The position numbers and the translations under genes were made by a program. From Datisca glomerata (taxonomy: Eukaryota > Streptophyta > Magnoliopsida > Cucurbitales > Datiscaceae), in the NCBI GenBank assembly GCA_003255025.1, contig QANY01012003.1, positions 126,122 through 190,121 of the forward strand: DNA of 64,000 nucleotides, read 5' to 3'. Shown here piece after piece: positions 12,032 to 24,639 of the stretch (its first letter is position 1; every line of letters begins with the position of its first letter). A model generated the notes under the pieces. The model was not told the DNA's origin, ran no database searches, and saw only the letters and a program-made list of their open reading frames with translations.

Positions 12032-12740
12032 CTAATGACCATCAGCTCTACAGTGATGATACTTGTCTTTCGACTTGCCTACTCTCGTGGTGTTCTTCCC
12101 TTTGGTAGCTCTCAGTTTCTGCTTCTTCGCTTTCCTTGGACCTTTTCTCATTTTAATCTTAGAGCCAGAGGTGGAAGGCTTTCCTTCAATAAAGTCAGCC
12201 TCTTCAGACTTCCGGTTGCCCTTCACAAACAGAGTCTCAGCAGCTTGCAGCTCCTTCATGAGCTCAGGAAGTGAGTACTTAAGCTTATTCATCAAATAAT
12301 TAAGCTTGAAGTTCTCAAAGGTACCAGGCAAAGTCTCTAGGATCATATCCACCTGAGTCTCACCATTAACCTCAGCACCAATGATCTCCATCTCATTCAG
12401 ATAACTTATGATCAGCATCATATGTTCTTTGACAAGGGTTCTACGACTAGTCTCTGAATATTCCGGTGATGTTCAACATCATATCAGAGGCAGTCTCAAA
12501 GTTATGATGTTGTTGTTGCAACACATTGCTCATAGATGCCAAGATGTAACATCTAGCGATCTCATCAGAACGAGTTCGAGAAGCATAAGCATTTTTTTCT
12601 CTTGAGTCGATTCAGCAATAAGCTGAAGGGGATAAGGGGTAGTGAGCACGAACTTGTGCTTTTCTACTGTTAGCACGGTATCAAAATTTCATTTCCAATT
12701 GACATAGTTTTTACCAATAAATTTGTTCGCGTTAAGAATA
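12032..12740 (-). pseudogene. Copia gag with decayed zinc knuckle (minus-strand element)
   Basis: The start near 12740 reads NKFIGKNYVNWK and VEKHKFVLTTPYP, typical of the gag N-terminus. The 129-residue frame 12421-12032 covers the capsid end (MILETLPGTFENFKLNYLM) and a basic tail. It ends at YHHCRADGH with the second half of the CCHC knuckle interrupted by a stop (then NRNYPEYLKG). Frameshifts occur around 12430-12600. Confidence 0.8.
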
Positions 12741-12760
12741 AGAGATGGGATAACGACATG

Positions 12761-14628
12761 ATTACTTAAATGAATAAATAAATCTGTGTAAATAAATGCT
12801 CAATCGTTTAGCAAAGTATGATGCATGATGCAACTACTTAAATATTTAAAAATCCATCAAAAAATATTTATGTCATGATGTTATGATAAAAAATGATAGC
12901 TTGTCTCATTGAAGGATGAAGTCCAAACTATCACATATCACATTGAGACTCTTCTCGTTTAGTTAACGCTCAAATGTCTCCACATCTAGCTTAACCAATC
13001 ACCAATGGTTTTAGTCACCTTGGCCCCATTGACTAGCCCCTAAGTGAGGATTCCAATGTACTTCAGTCTAAGTGTTTAACCAACGGATCGACTCATAAAA
13101 GCTGCTATAGACTAATTGTATGTCTATGGGACGGCCCTGCCCCACCACTTTCTTTAAAGGTCTTAGCTTCTCAAGAAACTCAATGACTCAAAACGATATG
13201 ACTCCAAAGTTTCTCCCATTGAAGAGAGTACCGCTATAGGTGGTTCTAAACCATTCCTCGTGGCACAATCAAGTTCGCGTTGGAAACCTTGAGAACATTT
13301 CAACGTAAACGACCATCCCACTTAGTTTTAAAAAAAACTTTAGATTTTTTGTTGTTTTTCAAAACATAACTTTTATTAATTTGAAAAGCATGATGAAGTT
13401 TATAAATCATTTAATTAATTTAAATCTCAATTTAAAATCATAACCACTATAGATTTCGCATTGTAATTAAATTATAACTATTGTAATTAATCTTCAATGA
13501 TGCGTGTACATGCTACATGATAATTTGATATTGGCATATCCTTAGTTCTATATGTTATGTTATATGATGATGCGCGATTAAAATTAAATGATACATTTAA
13601 AATTAACCTCCCTATTGGCTCATTTCTAATTATAACCCAAAAAGAATAATAAATTATAAATTAATTTACAAACTTTCATGTTGTCTGTAATTGTTTATTC
13701 GTCCTTCAGGTTGTCCCACCAATTTATAACTCTTTACAAAAGTTCATTCCCATTTTAAAAAATTTCAAATTTCAAATTCAAATTTCAAATTTTAAAACTT
13801 CAAAATTTAAATTCTGATTAAAACCCTTAAATTAAGAAAAACTATTTTCTTAATTAAATAATCTCATTAATTATCCTCCCTTTTTTTCTTCTTAAAAACA
13901 AAACAAAAGATTAAAAGATAGCATTGATATTTATATTCTCAATTCAAAATTTAAAAGATGAAAAGATAAAATAAATAAATATCTTTGAATTCAAAATAAT
14001 ATTTTTATTCGTTTTAAATTTAAAATTTAAAATTTAGAAGATAAAAAAAATAGGATAAAGGTTGTCGGGAAACATCACAGGATTTCCTAAACCCTAATTG
14101 TTATCGCCTAGGGTTTCATAACCCCTAGTCACCATGCAGGGCACGGAAGCGGACGGCGGCGGATACGAGCACCGAAACAGAACCGCGGTCGCTGGAACAA
14201 TAACTCTGACTTGAATAATAATTATGGCATGAACAGTAACTCCGACTTGATTAATAAGTATGGCATGAAGAGTGCATTCCGACGACTTCTCGGTGGTTGT
14301 CCGACGACTTCTCGGTGGTTGTCCGACGACTTCTCGGTGGCGGTTCCGAGCAGTTTTCAGTGATGAAATCGAGGCGACGACGGTTTTACATCAAATTTAT
14401 AAGATTACAACTTTTGCCACAAAATAAATTACATAAAATCATATGCCTCAAATCCGGCGTACATCAATTCTAAATTGAAATAAAAACGCCTGGAGCCAAT
14501 AGTTAGGGACCAATCACATAACACATTCAAAACAGTTTTGAATCTGCCATACAAAATCATATGCCAATATCCACAAAATTCACGATACGTTCATTTCAAA
14601 TATCAATATGCATAATCAAGAACTATTT
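12761..14628 (-). other. Non-coding leader of the minus-strand Copia
   Basis: Between PBS and gag lies AT-rich sequence with no gene, plus a GC-rich patch at about 14140-14350. No open frame was recognised. Confidence 0.55.
14204..14346. repeat. Tandem repeats in the Copia leader
   Basis: A 22-bp unit beginning GACGACTTCTCGGTGG occurs three times at 14281-14302, 14303-14324 and 14325-14346. Just before it, a diverged unit containing TATGGCATGAA occurs twice (about 14204-14275). Confidence 0.85.
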
Positions 14629-14641
14629 CTCTGATACCAAT
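14629..14641 (-). other. Primer binding site of the minus-strand Copia
   Basis: On the minus strand TTGGTATCAGAG follows the LTR end (CCCAACA) directly, matching the initiator Met tRNA complement. It defines which LTR is 5'. Confidence 0.85.
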
Positions 14642-16527
14642 TGTTGGGAACGGTTGATTTTAAAATTAATTAAAAATAAGTTTGAACCACAAAAGGTTCG
14701 TGGGCGGAATATGAAAAAAAATTCAATTAACTTATTTAATCAAATTAATTAACCTAAAGCCAAACAGTGTGTGATTATGCATATACGGCATTAAACGAGA
14801 AGATAAGGTTAGAAACAATTTTTCCAAATATACTTTGTATCAGAGAATTTCTGAACTGGCAGAATTCCTTTGAGCGTTCTTCATATTCTTCAAGCTTTGG
14901 GATCTGAATCACGCACTTGAACTCCAAGAATGATTTGTGAATTTCGTCCACCAAAATCACCCATTAATTGCATAAATATATCTCACGAGAATTTCGTGAA
15001 GGAATTTGAGTGTGGGCTCTCAAAACGATTGAAGAATATAAATACAAATTCAATATAATTTTCGGCGGCAATAGGGAGGGAAAGGAAAATGTTTTTCTCA
15101 ATTTACTTTTTTAACAAGCAACTGTATCTTATCCAAGATCTATCTGCAATCAAATTACCATTATATATTTATAAAATATAATTTTTGATATTTACAAATA
15201 TCTCCATATATTTTTAAATTTATGAAAATTCACCCTATGTATTCATAATTGCCGAAAATTGTAATACTCCCTAGAGTTTGAGTTGTATTGAGATTCATCA
15301 ATATAATTGATAAATTAATTGATCATTATCAATTAATTAATTAATTTTTTTATTTACTAATTATCCAATAATTATAAATTAATAGACTAATTAATTTCAA
15401 TACATATAATCACATTTAACTAATTAAGTGATCACTCATCACATATAGGTGTAGAAAATATATCTTGGCACCAAAACACATTTTGATCAAATTTACTTCA
15501 ATTCTATATTCCAATTCTCATGAGCTATTTCTGAGACAGAATAAACCCACACGAGCAAAGTTAAGGATTCAAATTTCGGATTAATTTATCTCCATAAATT
15601 CTCGACCTATTTAATCCTGACATCGTACGACTCCACTATAGGTTCGACGCCGAATCAACTCTCGATTCATGCGCGCTACATTTTCTGTTAGTATAAATAA
15701 ACAATTTAATTTTCACGGTCCACAGAATATTTTAACATGATACTCATCCTGAATATCAATAACAATAGTGAATATAAAATTACCACTTCACCCCTCTTGT
15801 TATTATTTCCTTAACTCATTTTATTGACTGTGAATAAGAAAGATATAATAGTAAATTGTCTCGTACAATTCACAAGTCTTAATCAATGACTCAATTCCTT
15901 GAATACCTGACCAGGTTAATTTATTCACACACGCATCAATAAAGTATAAGGTGATACTGTTACTTTCATAATCGAACCACAAATTTACATATTTGTGAAT
16001 CACGTAATTCCAACTTAATTGAATTATAATCCTAACAATAGATATATTGCCCGCCAATTTGAACTCACTCATTTGACATATCGAAGATTGCAACTAACTA
16101 AGTCAAGCTACGTATTCATCTCATGATTAAGGTAATTATGAAAATACCCTTAAGGTGTAACAATTAGATTTAGGGCTTGGTAAATGGTTTTGGGATCTAA
16201 ACTAATTTTTTACCAATCAATTCAACATGTTCATAATATGTCTAGGTTAACCGTTTGAGTCTCCACTCCCATGCCCCAAGACCTGGTATCAATTGGTTCA
16301 ACCTAACAATCGCAATTGAATTCGATTGTCAGTCGATACTAAGACTGTGAATATCATTCTGAACTTTCTTAGAAGATGTCTCCACTCTTCGTTCGTTGAT
16401 GAAAGTTCTAGGGCTTGAGTAATTTATAAACACACTTTAATTTAAAATAAAACTTTCAATTTATTCATACGAATTCAATAATACAATAAATAGTTATTAC
16501 ACGCTATTTTATGGACATATTTCAACA
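14642..16527 (-). repeat. 5' LTR of the minus-strand Copia
   Basis: Read on the minus strand it runs from TGTTGAAATATG to CCCAACA, 1886 bp, with a TG...CA structure. The PBS follows at one end and the GTCCA target duplication (16528-16532) lies at the other. Confidence 0.85.
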
Positions 16528-16532
16528 GTCCA

Positions 16533-17169
16533 TGCATTAGTCGATCATATGTCATACATGAAAATCCCACACAGATTTATTTGATCATGCATCTCATCAA
16601 TAGAAACATGATTTATTAGGATTGTCCTATTATGTTTATATGAATTGTTTTATGAAATCAATAGCAAGTAAACTGTTAGATTTGAATTAGTTATAACTTG
16701 GTTTTCACACCACACTAAGGGCTATAGTAACATTTAGGATAACCGACTTTAGTAAAAGCGTTTTAATTAAAGTTTGATGAATATAATTAATTAGTTAATC
16801 TAAGTTCACATAATTATGACTTAGGCGCTTTAGATAGTTAAATGAACTTAGACTAATGAAATTGGTATAACTGATTATTAAATATTCATAAAGTTATTAT
16901 TTTAACCATTGGTTAATTTGGAATTAATTAATTTGTTAAAATGGAAACACATGATCATAAAATAGTGAGTGGGAGAAGATTGGCATGTCAATGTAATCTA
17001 TGGTCTCCATCATTAGTACAACACTATGAGGTGCAGTAAGGGCCCCGAGACGGCTTTGTTTTCATCCCCCTAAGGAAGGTTTCGAGCTGTACCAATACCA
17101 AGGTTGGACTTCTTAACAAAATAGGAGGAAGTGATGTAGTTTAGTTTTGACCAACCCTAAGGCGGTATA
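16533..17169 (+). other. Internal non-coding remnant of the plus-strand Copia
   Basis: AT-rich DNA between the inserted element and the RT remnant. No gag, protease or integrase motif was found, pointing to an internal deletion. Confidence 0.5.
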
Positions 17170-18560
17170 TTCTAAATGAAGTCATGGAATCTGCAAAGAA
17201 AACCCCGGTGCAACATCGTAGTGGGAGGTTGTGAGACAACCAGTACGCTACGAACTTGAGGCACATGTCCTAGTGTCAAACACTAATAAGGAAAATCCAT
17301 TATTTTATGAAGAAGCAATGAATTATCCTAAAAAGGAAAAATGGCAAGATGCCAAGAACCAGGAAATAGAATCTATGTATTCTAGTTTTGTCTGAGAACT
17401 TGTAGATCCACCTGAATATGTCAGGCCCAATGTATGTAAATGAATTCTTAAGAAGAAAAGAGGTGCATATGGGAAAGTAAAGACTTTCAAGGCATGGTTA
17501 GTAGCCAAGGGCTATACACAAATGGAGGGAGTCGATTATGAAGAGATATTCTCCCATATGGCCATGCTCAAATCCATTCGCATCATTTTGTCCATAGCCG
17601 CTACTTTTGACTATGAGATATGGCAAATGGACGTCAAGACAGCTTTTCTGAATGGCTCTTTTGAAGAAAGTATCGATATGATGCAACTAGAATTGTACAA
17701 AAGGGGCAAGATCAGAAAGTATGCAAATTATTTAAATCCATTTATGGATTAAAGCAAGTATCTAGACCTTGAAATCTTACCTTTGATGAGATTATGAAGT
17801 CTTATGGTTTCGAGCAAAATTTTGATGAAGCATGTGTTTATAAATACATCAAAGATAAGATAGTGATTTTCTTAGTTCTTTATATTGACGATATTCTATT
17901 CATTGGAAATGATATAGAAACTTTGTCAAAGGTAAAGAAGTGGTTAGTTGAGAAATTCCAAATGAAAGATTTGGGAGAAGCGAGCTATGTTCTGGGCATC
18001 CAAATCTTACGGGATAGAAAGAACAAGCTCTTGGCACTTTCTCAAGTATCTTATATTGATAAGGTGCTGGAGAGATTCTCTATGAAGAATTCTAAGAAGA
18101 TCAACTACTGACCAGACATGAAATTGTCCTCTCTAAGGAACAATGTCCTAAGATACCTCAGGAGGAACAGGTTATGAGAAAGGTTCTCTATGTTTTAGCA
18201 TTTGGAAGTCTCATGTATGTCATATTGTATACGAGACCAGAAATCTGTTATGCAGTGAGAATTGTCAATCGTTATCAATCGAATCCAGGTTCAGAACATT
18301 ATAATGCAGTAAAGCACATTTTCAAGTATCTTAGGAGAACGAGAAAGTATGTGCTTATTTATTCAGGTGGAGACCTGAATCGCACTAGGTATACTGATTA
18401 GAAATCAGATAAGGATAGCCAAAAATTGACGTATGTGTCATACACTGAGGTGATATAACTGTTACGAAGATGACGTTAGATCAGAATCTGGCTCTGACTG
18501 TTATGGGGATAACGTTGGATCAGAACCTAGCTGACCCATTTACCATGTCACTTCCTGCAA
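17170..18560 (+). pseudogene. Copia reverse transcriptase and RNase H (plus-strand element)
   Basis: Read across stops and shifts: VVRQPVRYEL, then KKEKWQDAKNQEIESMYS, VAKGYTQMEGVDYEEIFSH and DYEIWQMDVKTAFLNGSFEES. The catalytic box is intact as LYIDDILFIGND (about 17878), followed by KDLGEASYVLGIQI. RNase H blocks follow at 18174-18560 (KHIFKYLRRTRKYVLIYS, then RYTD). Stops at about 17393, 17752 and 18111 and later shifts disable it. The copy is close in type to the inserted minus-strand element, so they belong to related Copia lineages. Confidence 0.88.
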
Positions 18561-18632
18561 AGTCATTTGAGGGTCACGTGCGTAACATGGGATTAAGAGA
18601 AATGCCACATTTTTTTAGGACAACTGGGATAT

Positions 18633-19343
18633 TGTTAGGCGTTATGCCCCCAAAGCATGTGTATTGACATTTTGATATGGAATTTAATGAGGATTACATT
18701 TTTCTTATAATTGTTATTTTCAATATTCATTAATATTCATTAATGAAACTATGATCTTGTATTAGTACGAGAGGATTAAGATAATAGACAATGAATAGAA
18801 TTGTCAGCAACATATTAAAGTATGGAATCTTTAATGAATGGTTGAGTGTACGGTTCACTAAGCATTATGAATATGTGTGATCTAGATCTAGATCATTGAT
18901 ATAGATAGATATCTTAGTGAATGTACTTTATATAATGAGATTATATATGACTTGACGATGTGAATTAATATCTTTATCAACGTGTCGTTTATCATAAAGA
19001 TTTAATACGCATCAATTCGATGATCATATATAGATTAGCTGACTCCTGAGTATTCATGAACTCATATACATGTCTATTGGATCTTTTGATTCACTTATTA
19101 AGATTTGTTTGTAAAACATGATAGATACTTTTGTTTTGGAGATTCAATAATATGGATGGCTGGGAATATGATCTTACAAGATTTAGAACCCAAGCTTTCC
19201 TGACAGATCGTATATTGGTTCACTTAAGTGTTAATTCTAAAACTGAATAGTTATTGAGCTCAATTTTATATTAAAATTGTAAATTAGTCATTCACTGGTG
19301 GATTAATGGTACTTAAGAATCAAGAGATAATTAAAAGGGTAAA
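18633..19343 (+). repeat. 3' LTR of the plus-strand Copia, truncated
   Basis: It starts TGTTAGGCGTTATGCCCCC after a short purine-containing stretch (CAACTGGGAT). It aligns with the 5' LTR from 4574 to about 5320, then stops abruptly at about 19343, where GC-richer organelle-like sequence begins. Confidence 0.8.
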
Positions 19344-19433
19344 CGGTAAAATGAGTCTCGCTGGAAAAAAAGAAGAAGAATGGGTCACATTCTCACTGAA
19401 GAATCATAGGGTCCACTGAATAATAAGAATCGG

Positions 19434-19663
19434 AGGAGGAGGATGAGGAGGAGCAGGAGTAGGAGAAGGATCAGGAGGAGGTGGAGGAGGAAGAGGAGGA
19501 AAAGGAGGAGCGGGAGGAGAAGGAGGAACATGAGCAGGAGGAGGAGAAGGAGGAACATGAGCAGGAGGAGGAGAAGGAGGAACATGAGCAGGAGGAGGAG
19601 AAGGAGCAGGGGATGAGGATGAGGAGCAGGAGCAGGAGGAGGAGGAGGAGGAGGAGTACATAA
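19434..19663. repeat. (GGA)n-rich tract with a 27-bp tandem unit
   Basis: An almost pure purine strand about 230 bp long. Three exact 27-bp units beginning GGAGGAACATGAGCAGG occupy 19522-19602. Open frames on both strands here (for example 19404-19697) are only the translation of the repeat. Confidence 0.9.
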
Positions 19664-22110
19664 TGATGTACACAATGAGGATCACAATCGAGTTCAAAGT
19701 AAAGTGGGACCTTAAGCATTATCAATAAAAATGTCTATCTATAAATCCCTTTTTGAGAACTTCTTTCTTTCTCTTCTCCTCTTTCCTCTCTACGCTCTGC
19801 TTGACTTGAGTTGGGAAGATTCATATTCATATTCCTATTCAAAAACTTAGTCGGTGACAACCTTCTACTCTACAGTGGGATAATCTAGTTAGGAAGGCTC
19901 TTCTTGAGAAATGACTCCTAAGGATGTGCATCTTTGGCTAAATGTTAATGAATCTTTAGTAGTCAAAAGTCCTAGAAAGGATCGGACACCATAAACATGT
20001 CGTTATTGGAGTCACCATTTCTGTAATTTTCACTAATTGATCTGGGTCTCTTTTGAATCCATCTTTTCAGACTATATATCCAAAGAACTTCCCTTGGTTT
20101 ATTATAAACTGACTCTTGGTAGGATTCCAGGAAAATCTGGCCTTTTTACTTACATACTAAACCTTTTACCTGTGGAATTGGTGTTTAAACCATTTCAAAA
20201 CTCGGGGTAGAAAATTTGATAATATAAGGAACTACGCGTTCTATGAGTATATAAGCAAGAAATAAAGATAAAAAAGCTATTAAAGATGCATTTTTTTCTC
20301 AGGTTGTCTCGCTTAAAACATCTGCCAGAGATAGTCATGTTCCCAATCTTCTCACAATCTTCCCTTTCTCTCTTCTCTGTATCTTTTTTCTTAATTCTAA
20401 GGGACTTTATCAAGATTGTAGACAAAAGGTGGTTGTAAGGGATAATGAGTGGTTGTGGTACAGGCAGGGTGAGGGGTTACAATCCATTTTAGAAAAAAGG
20501 TGGGTTAACTAACGAAAGAAAGATGAAAGTCTTTCAAAAAGAGAAAAAAAACATCTTTAATCTAGAGAGTAGCCGATAACCAAAGCTAACTATACTATAA
20601 ACTCACTGTATAGGCAACTGGCCTTAGAGTAATGTATCGAACTGACTTCATTCTTTAGCTTTCAAAAAGAGAAAGACAAACTAGAATTGCCTTGCGTATA
20701 ATGATGACCGAGATCACCGATCTAAAGCAGCTCGAGTTATAGGGTGGTTTGGCATATCAGTTATGAAGGCCTCATTCTTCCTTGTTTTCTTCCTAAAACT
20801 ATTCTCATTCGACTTGAAAATACCTATCTAGGCAGCTTATACATGTTTTAGGGAGTTGAACATCTTATTCTTATGAGTGGACTATGTGAATATAAGCCAG
20901 AAGCAAGGATTCCAGAAAGTTCTATTACCTATTGCAAGTGCAAGTCGACATTCCTGATATGAAAGCACTCTAGTGAATGGCTAAGAGGAAGTACCTCTTT
21001 CGACATGGCCTTGATCTTCTGGTGAAGTGGAAGTACCTCAAAAGGATTTTTATTTCCGTAACCTAGACCAGTTCTTCAAGGACCCCCCTTATGGTGCTCT
21101 CTTTTTTAACGACCCTTTCTTTTAGTTGGGCCTCTACAATCGCCCTAGTTCAGTCAGGATTCCTCTCCCTAACACATCCATCTCTAGTTAAGTCAGTTCG
21201 GCGGAAGGTTGCTTAAACTAGGTTGGGGCTTGGATAGCCAGCTCAGCTCTCTCAGTCAGCCAAGGCTGCAGCTGTGGGCTAAGGATTCATGTTGCTAGGA
21301 GCCTGAATAAAGGAATGGTGTTTTTCGATTCTGATAGCTACTCTATATTCTTACATTTTTTAAAAGCCTGGTGAAAGGAAGGCCTTTTCCTTACTTAGCT
21401 TAAAGTCCCAAAAGGTATTATAAGCTGGAAGCTATGAAGTTACTCGTTTATGAGTAGGAGTTCCCATCAGTCCAGAACTAGAAGTAAAATCAAAACCTGG
21501 ATTTGTCTAATAGGTCCTTTTAGTTAAGAACTATGAATGCTAAGGGCCCTTAGAAATCTTTTTAGTGAACCAGCCGAGAAGAAAAGATAGAATAGGAAAA
21601 CAGATATGATTTATCGATCCTATACAGAGAGGGAGAAGCAAAGAATATCGAAGGCTTAACTAACAGCTCTTTTAGTCCTAATCTAGTTGAAACTCAATTA
21701 CACTTTTTCAAAAACTCTTTTATAACTGGTTTGATCAAATTCCATACTTGAGCACCAACTCACTGATCTTGAAAGTGCCTTTTGTCAAACAGTTGGCATG
21801 TGCCTAAAGGACACCTCTTTCCACACCTACAACTGTCAAAGAGATGTGTAGACAGGTTCATTAGTTGTTGTCTTGAATTTGTTAGGACACAGAAAGGGGC
21901 TATTAAAAAAAGAGATGTGACAAACATACAGATCGGGCTTGCATTGCGGAACTAACCTTCTGTTTGAGTTGAAGGCAAGAGCTCTTTCTTCAATAAAAGT
22001 TTTGAACCCTATCTTATTAATAATAACAAAGGGGCTTGTTGAAGCTATGAAGCATGTGAGAGTATTCTAGAAAAACTACATTTAAGAGAAGAGAGCGGGG
22101 GGATTTCGTA

Positions 22111-22178
22111 ACTCCATGAATGAGCAAAATGAAAGTTGCATTATTGATAAAGATCTCTGGGGAAACCGCTAAAAAAGA
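22111..22178 (-). pseudogene. nad2: Fragment of mitochondrial nad2 exon 1
   Basis: The minus strand reads FLAVSPEIFINNATFILLIHGV. This matches, from memory, the N-terminal segment of plant mitochondrial NADH dehydrogenase subunit 2, which has IINATF where INNATF stands here. Sequence upstream and downstream is unrelated to nad2, so only about 70 bp of the exon are present. It is the clearest sign of mitochondrial origin in the block. Confidence 0.65.
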
Positions 22179-22744
22179 TAGAACAGCAGTCAGACCAACA
22201 ATGAATGTGTAATGATGGTGATTCCACACCAGGCTCAATAAATAATTAAATGCTGAAAGGGGATCTTAAACAAAAAAGGAGTCCATGACCTGCGTATAAG
22301 GAGAGGTCGAATTCCAAACTTTTCTCTCGAGTATAACCATTACCAAAAAATGGACGTCACTTTAGGACACATGCGGATAGCCTCCCTGCATGGCTAAAAG
22401 TAAGCCAAAAGAGCTCAAACTCTTTTTTTAGTTCCATTGATAAACTCGAGTCTGGAGGTGGTTGTATTATAATAAATCATCTTAGTTATTTAATGGTAGC
22501 TAGCTCTCATTGATTTGATATATGTTCATGTGTCGTTGAACTTTGAGGGAGAATCTTACTGTTCAAATCAATATTAGAAATCAGTACATGTCCTATTGTT
22601 CTAGAAATTGATTCCAAAGTTATGGTTGATTTACTTACTCCAAAGGCTAAGGACCCTTGGTAGTTTGCTTAGGCTATCACCTCGCCCAAGTGGTTCGTGC
22701 ATACCTTACTTCATAAGCTTCACACAAATTCTTCACTGACATCA

Positions 22745-23260
22745 TCTATAAAGAACAAAGTGCGTTTGTTAAAGATCGTTTAATATCTGATAACATAACC
22801 ATTGTTCATGAACTTATGAAAGAAATTGATAGGCACACATATGGAGGCAATATAATCTTCAAACTTGATATGATGAAGGCATACGATCGTCTGGAATGAG
22901 ATTTCCTCTTTTACGTCATAGGTCAATTTTCTTTCTCAAACATTTTCGTTTTACTCATAAAAAGCGGTTTGAAAAAGACAAACTTTTCTGTATTGATCAA
23001 TGGATCATCTTATGGTTTCTTTATAAGCTCAAGAAGACTTCGTCAAGGTTTGGAACCCTAGACTCTTCATTTATTGTAAAGGAAGCACTTAGCAAGGGTT
23101 TATCTTCTCTCTTCCAAAATGCACTTTTGGGATTTGACAATTGTGGCAGATCATCTATCTTCATCACTGGATGAGACTCTTATTTTCTACAATGGTTTAA
23201 ATAAATCTATATCGAACCTCACAAGTATGAAGCTTCATCAAGTCAGTGCATTAACAAGTC
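22745..23260 (+). pseudogene. LINE reverse transcriptase fragment
   Basis: Translated across frames: QSAFVKDRLISDNITIVHEL, then NIIFKLDMMKAYDRLE (the conserved KLDM.KAYDRV.W box), then SVLINGSSYGFFISSRRLRQG (the NG...GFF.S.RGLRQGDPLSP block), then DETLIFYNGLNKSISNL (the ADDTLIF box with its first residues changed). Order and spacing fit one L1-type RT domain with frameshifts. The FADD catalytic pair is damaged. Confidence 0.85.
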
Positions 23261-23262
23261 TA

Positions 23263-23457
23263 AGAGTGCTCATTTTCTCTACATTGACCTTAGCTTATGC
23301 CGGGACAGAGTCGTATGAACGAGAGTGTATACTCTTGAACTCAGAGAGCGAGGCCCAAAAAATTCAAGAAGCTATGAAGAGTGGTAAACTCTACAAGGAA
23401 AGATGGAAAGATGGGAGTTGGTTGATAAAGATGGACAAAAACGATTGCATAATATAA
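23263..23457 (+). other. Unassigned open frame after the LINE fragment
   Basis: The frame opens within the LINE scrap and continues as about 65 residues rich in charged amino acids (ESYERECILLNSESEAQKIQ, then KERWKDGSWLIKMDKNDC). It reads like genuine coding sequence of unknown origin. I do not recognise it. Confidence 0.35.
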
Positions 23458-23925
23458 ATTTATCAGCCTCCTCATCGAAAGCGGCTTCCAATTGCTCAAA
23501 AATTCTAAGCTATATGGGGGTTTGGACTACTTAGTGTGCACTTCGAGCACGCCTTAGGCTCCCAGGCTAAAGAAGTCGGAGGAAAAAAGTAGTTAGGCAA
23601 CTGTATGCACGGAATTGGCAACATAGAAAGAAGGGGCGGTAAGAATCCATTTTTTTAGGTGTAGCTATACTCAAAGGAGTCGGCCTAACCTTCGATTCCT
23701 ATAACCAAGTTTTTTTTCTCACTCTTTTTTTTTACTTAATCCATACTTTTAACTTTTTCTTAAGTGTGGGGCAAACGGGGCCATCTACTTCTACTTCTAA
23801 CTAAAGGCGAACATCCGACATTGCAAGCAAATAGAGAGCCCCCACCCGTTTGAGTCGATCGTTATGAGCCGGAAAGCATACTGGCAGTTTGAGTCGTGAA
23901 AGGGCCACTTGCTTAATTTCATCTT

Positions 23926-23950
23926 TATTATATTATTATTATTATTATTA

Positions 23951-24004
<54 letters not shown>
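23926..24004. repeat. (ATT)n microsatellite
   Basis: About 78 bp of ATT/TTA repeats with one ATC interruption. It lies inside the organelle-like block and may mark a joint. Confidence 0.9.
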
Positions 24005-24007
<3 letters not shown>

Positions 24008-24019
24008 ACTTATATTATA

Positions 24020-24600
24020 AACAAAGAAAATCTTTTATTATCAAATTGTTCATTCTTGGGAAGAGGAAGAAGTAGATATAGCAAAGGCCTCCTCTTTCCG
24101 TTCGTTCTTCCCGAAGTGAGCGAATTGCATGTAGAGATCCCCTCGTCACCTACTAGTGAGCCGGAAAGCTTAGGGACGCCTTTCACTCCTCTTCCCCCAT
24201 TTGACAATTGTATCTCAAAATGTTCGGATGATTCTCGAGAACCCTGTTAACTAATATATGCGTCAATACTAAAGAATGGGGATATCTCGTTGGGAAAAAA
24301 TAGAAGAAAAGGATTTCACGGGCAGAAAGGCGAAGGGAAGTTAAAAAAAAAGCCTAGCAGACAGGATTATCAACCCATTTCTATTAAGACCTCGGCACCT
24401 TCCTTACTCCGCTATGAGAAATTCACCTCTATTTTGAAGAGGAAAGCTCCCAAGTTTTCCATCTTAAAAAGGCGCTTAACCAGATTGGAAGCACTGAGGT
24501 TTATTTGCAATGGGCCCACTCACCCAGCCATGATGCATGACATAAAATAAGCACAAAATGGAGTGATGAGCTTGAGGATCAGGCAACCCCACTTTTTGTT
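24020..24600 (+). other. Unassigned sequence with two open frames
   Basis: Frames 23909-24250 (past the microsatellite) and 24290-24550 (86 codons, Lys-rich) have no motif I recognise. No gene is called. Confidence 0.3.
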
Positions 24601-24639
24601 GTTTTGGCTTGCGAAGAAGTCAAAAAAGGCCCTGAAGAT

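Larger units (their letters stand above)
7176..16527 (-). mobile_element. Minus-strand Copia-type retrotransposon inserted into the plus-strand Copia
   Basis: Order on the minus strand: 5' LTR 16527-14642, PBS, leader with GC-rich repeats, gag (about 12740-12032), integrase (11760-10740), RT (10640-9740), RNase H (9620-9045), PPT-like AAGTGGGAGA and 3' LTR 9050-7176. This is the Copia domain order (integrase before RT). All coding parts carry stops and frameshifts, and protease could not be recognised. A GTCCA target duplication flanks it. The two LTRs differ at many positions, so the insertion is not recent. Confidence 0.85.
4574..19343 (+). mobile_element. Plus-strand Copia-type LTR retrotransposon, split by a second Copia and truncated at its 3' LTR
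   Basis: The 5' LTR (4574-6776) is followed by a primer-binding-like site, leader DNA up to 7175, a 9.35-kb insertion (7176-16527), more internal DNA with RT and RNase H (about 17170-18560), and a 3' LTR that starts at 18633 and matches the 5' LTR until about 19343. The first about 700 bp of both LTRs align clearly, with frequent substitutions. Recognisable gag, protease and integrase of this element are missing, so it had lost internal sequence. It cannot be autonomous. Confidence 0.8.

Noticed and set aside
19385..19725. Several long open frames on both strands over the GGA tract
   Set aside because: They are translations of a purine-rich repeat (poly-Leu, poly-Pro, poly-Ser, poly-Glu depending on frame), not proteins.
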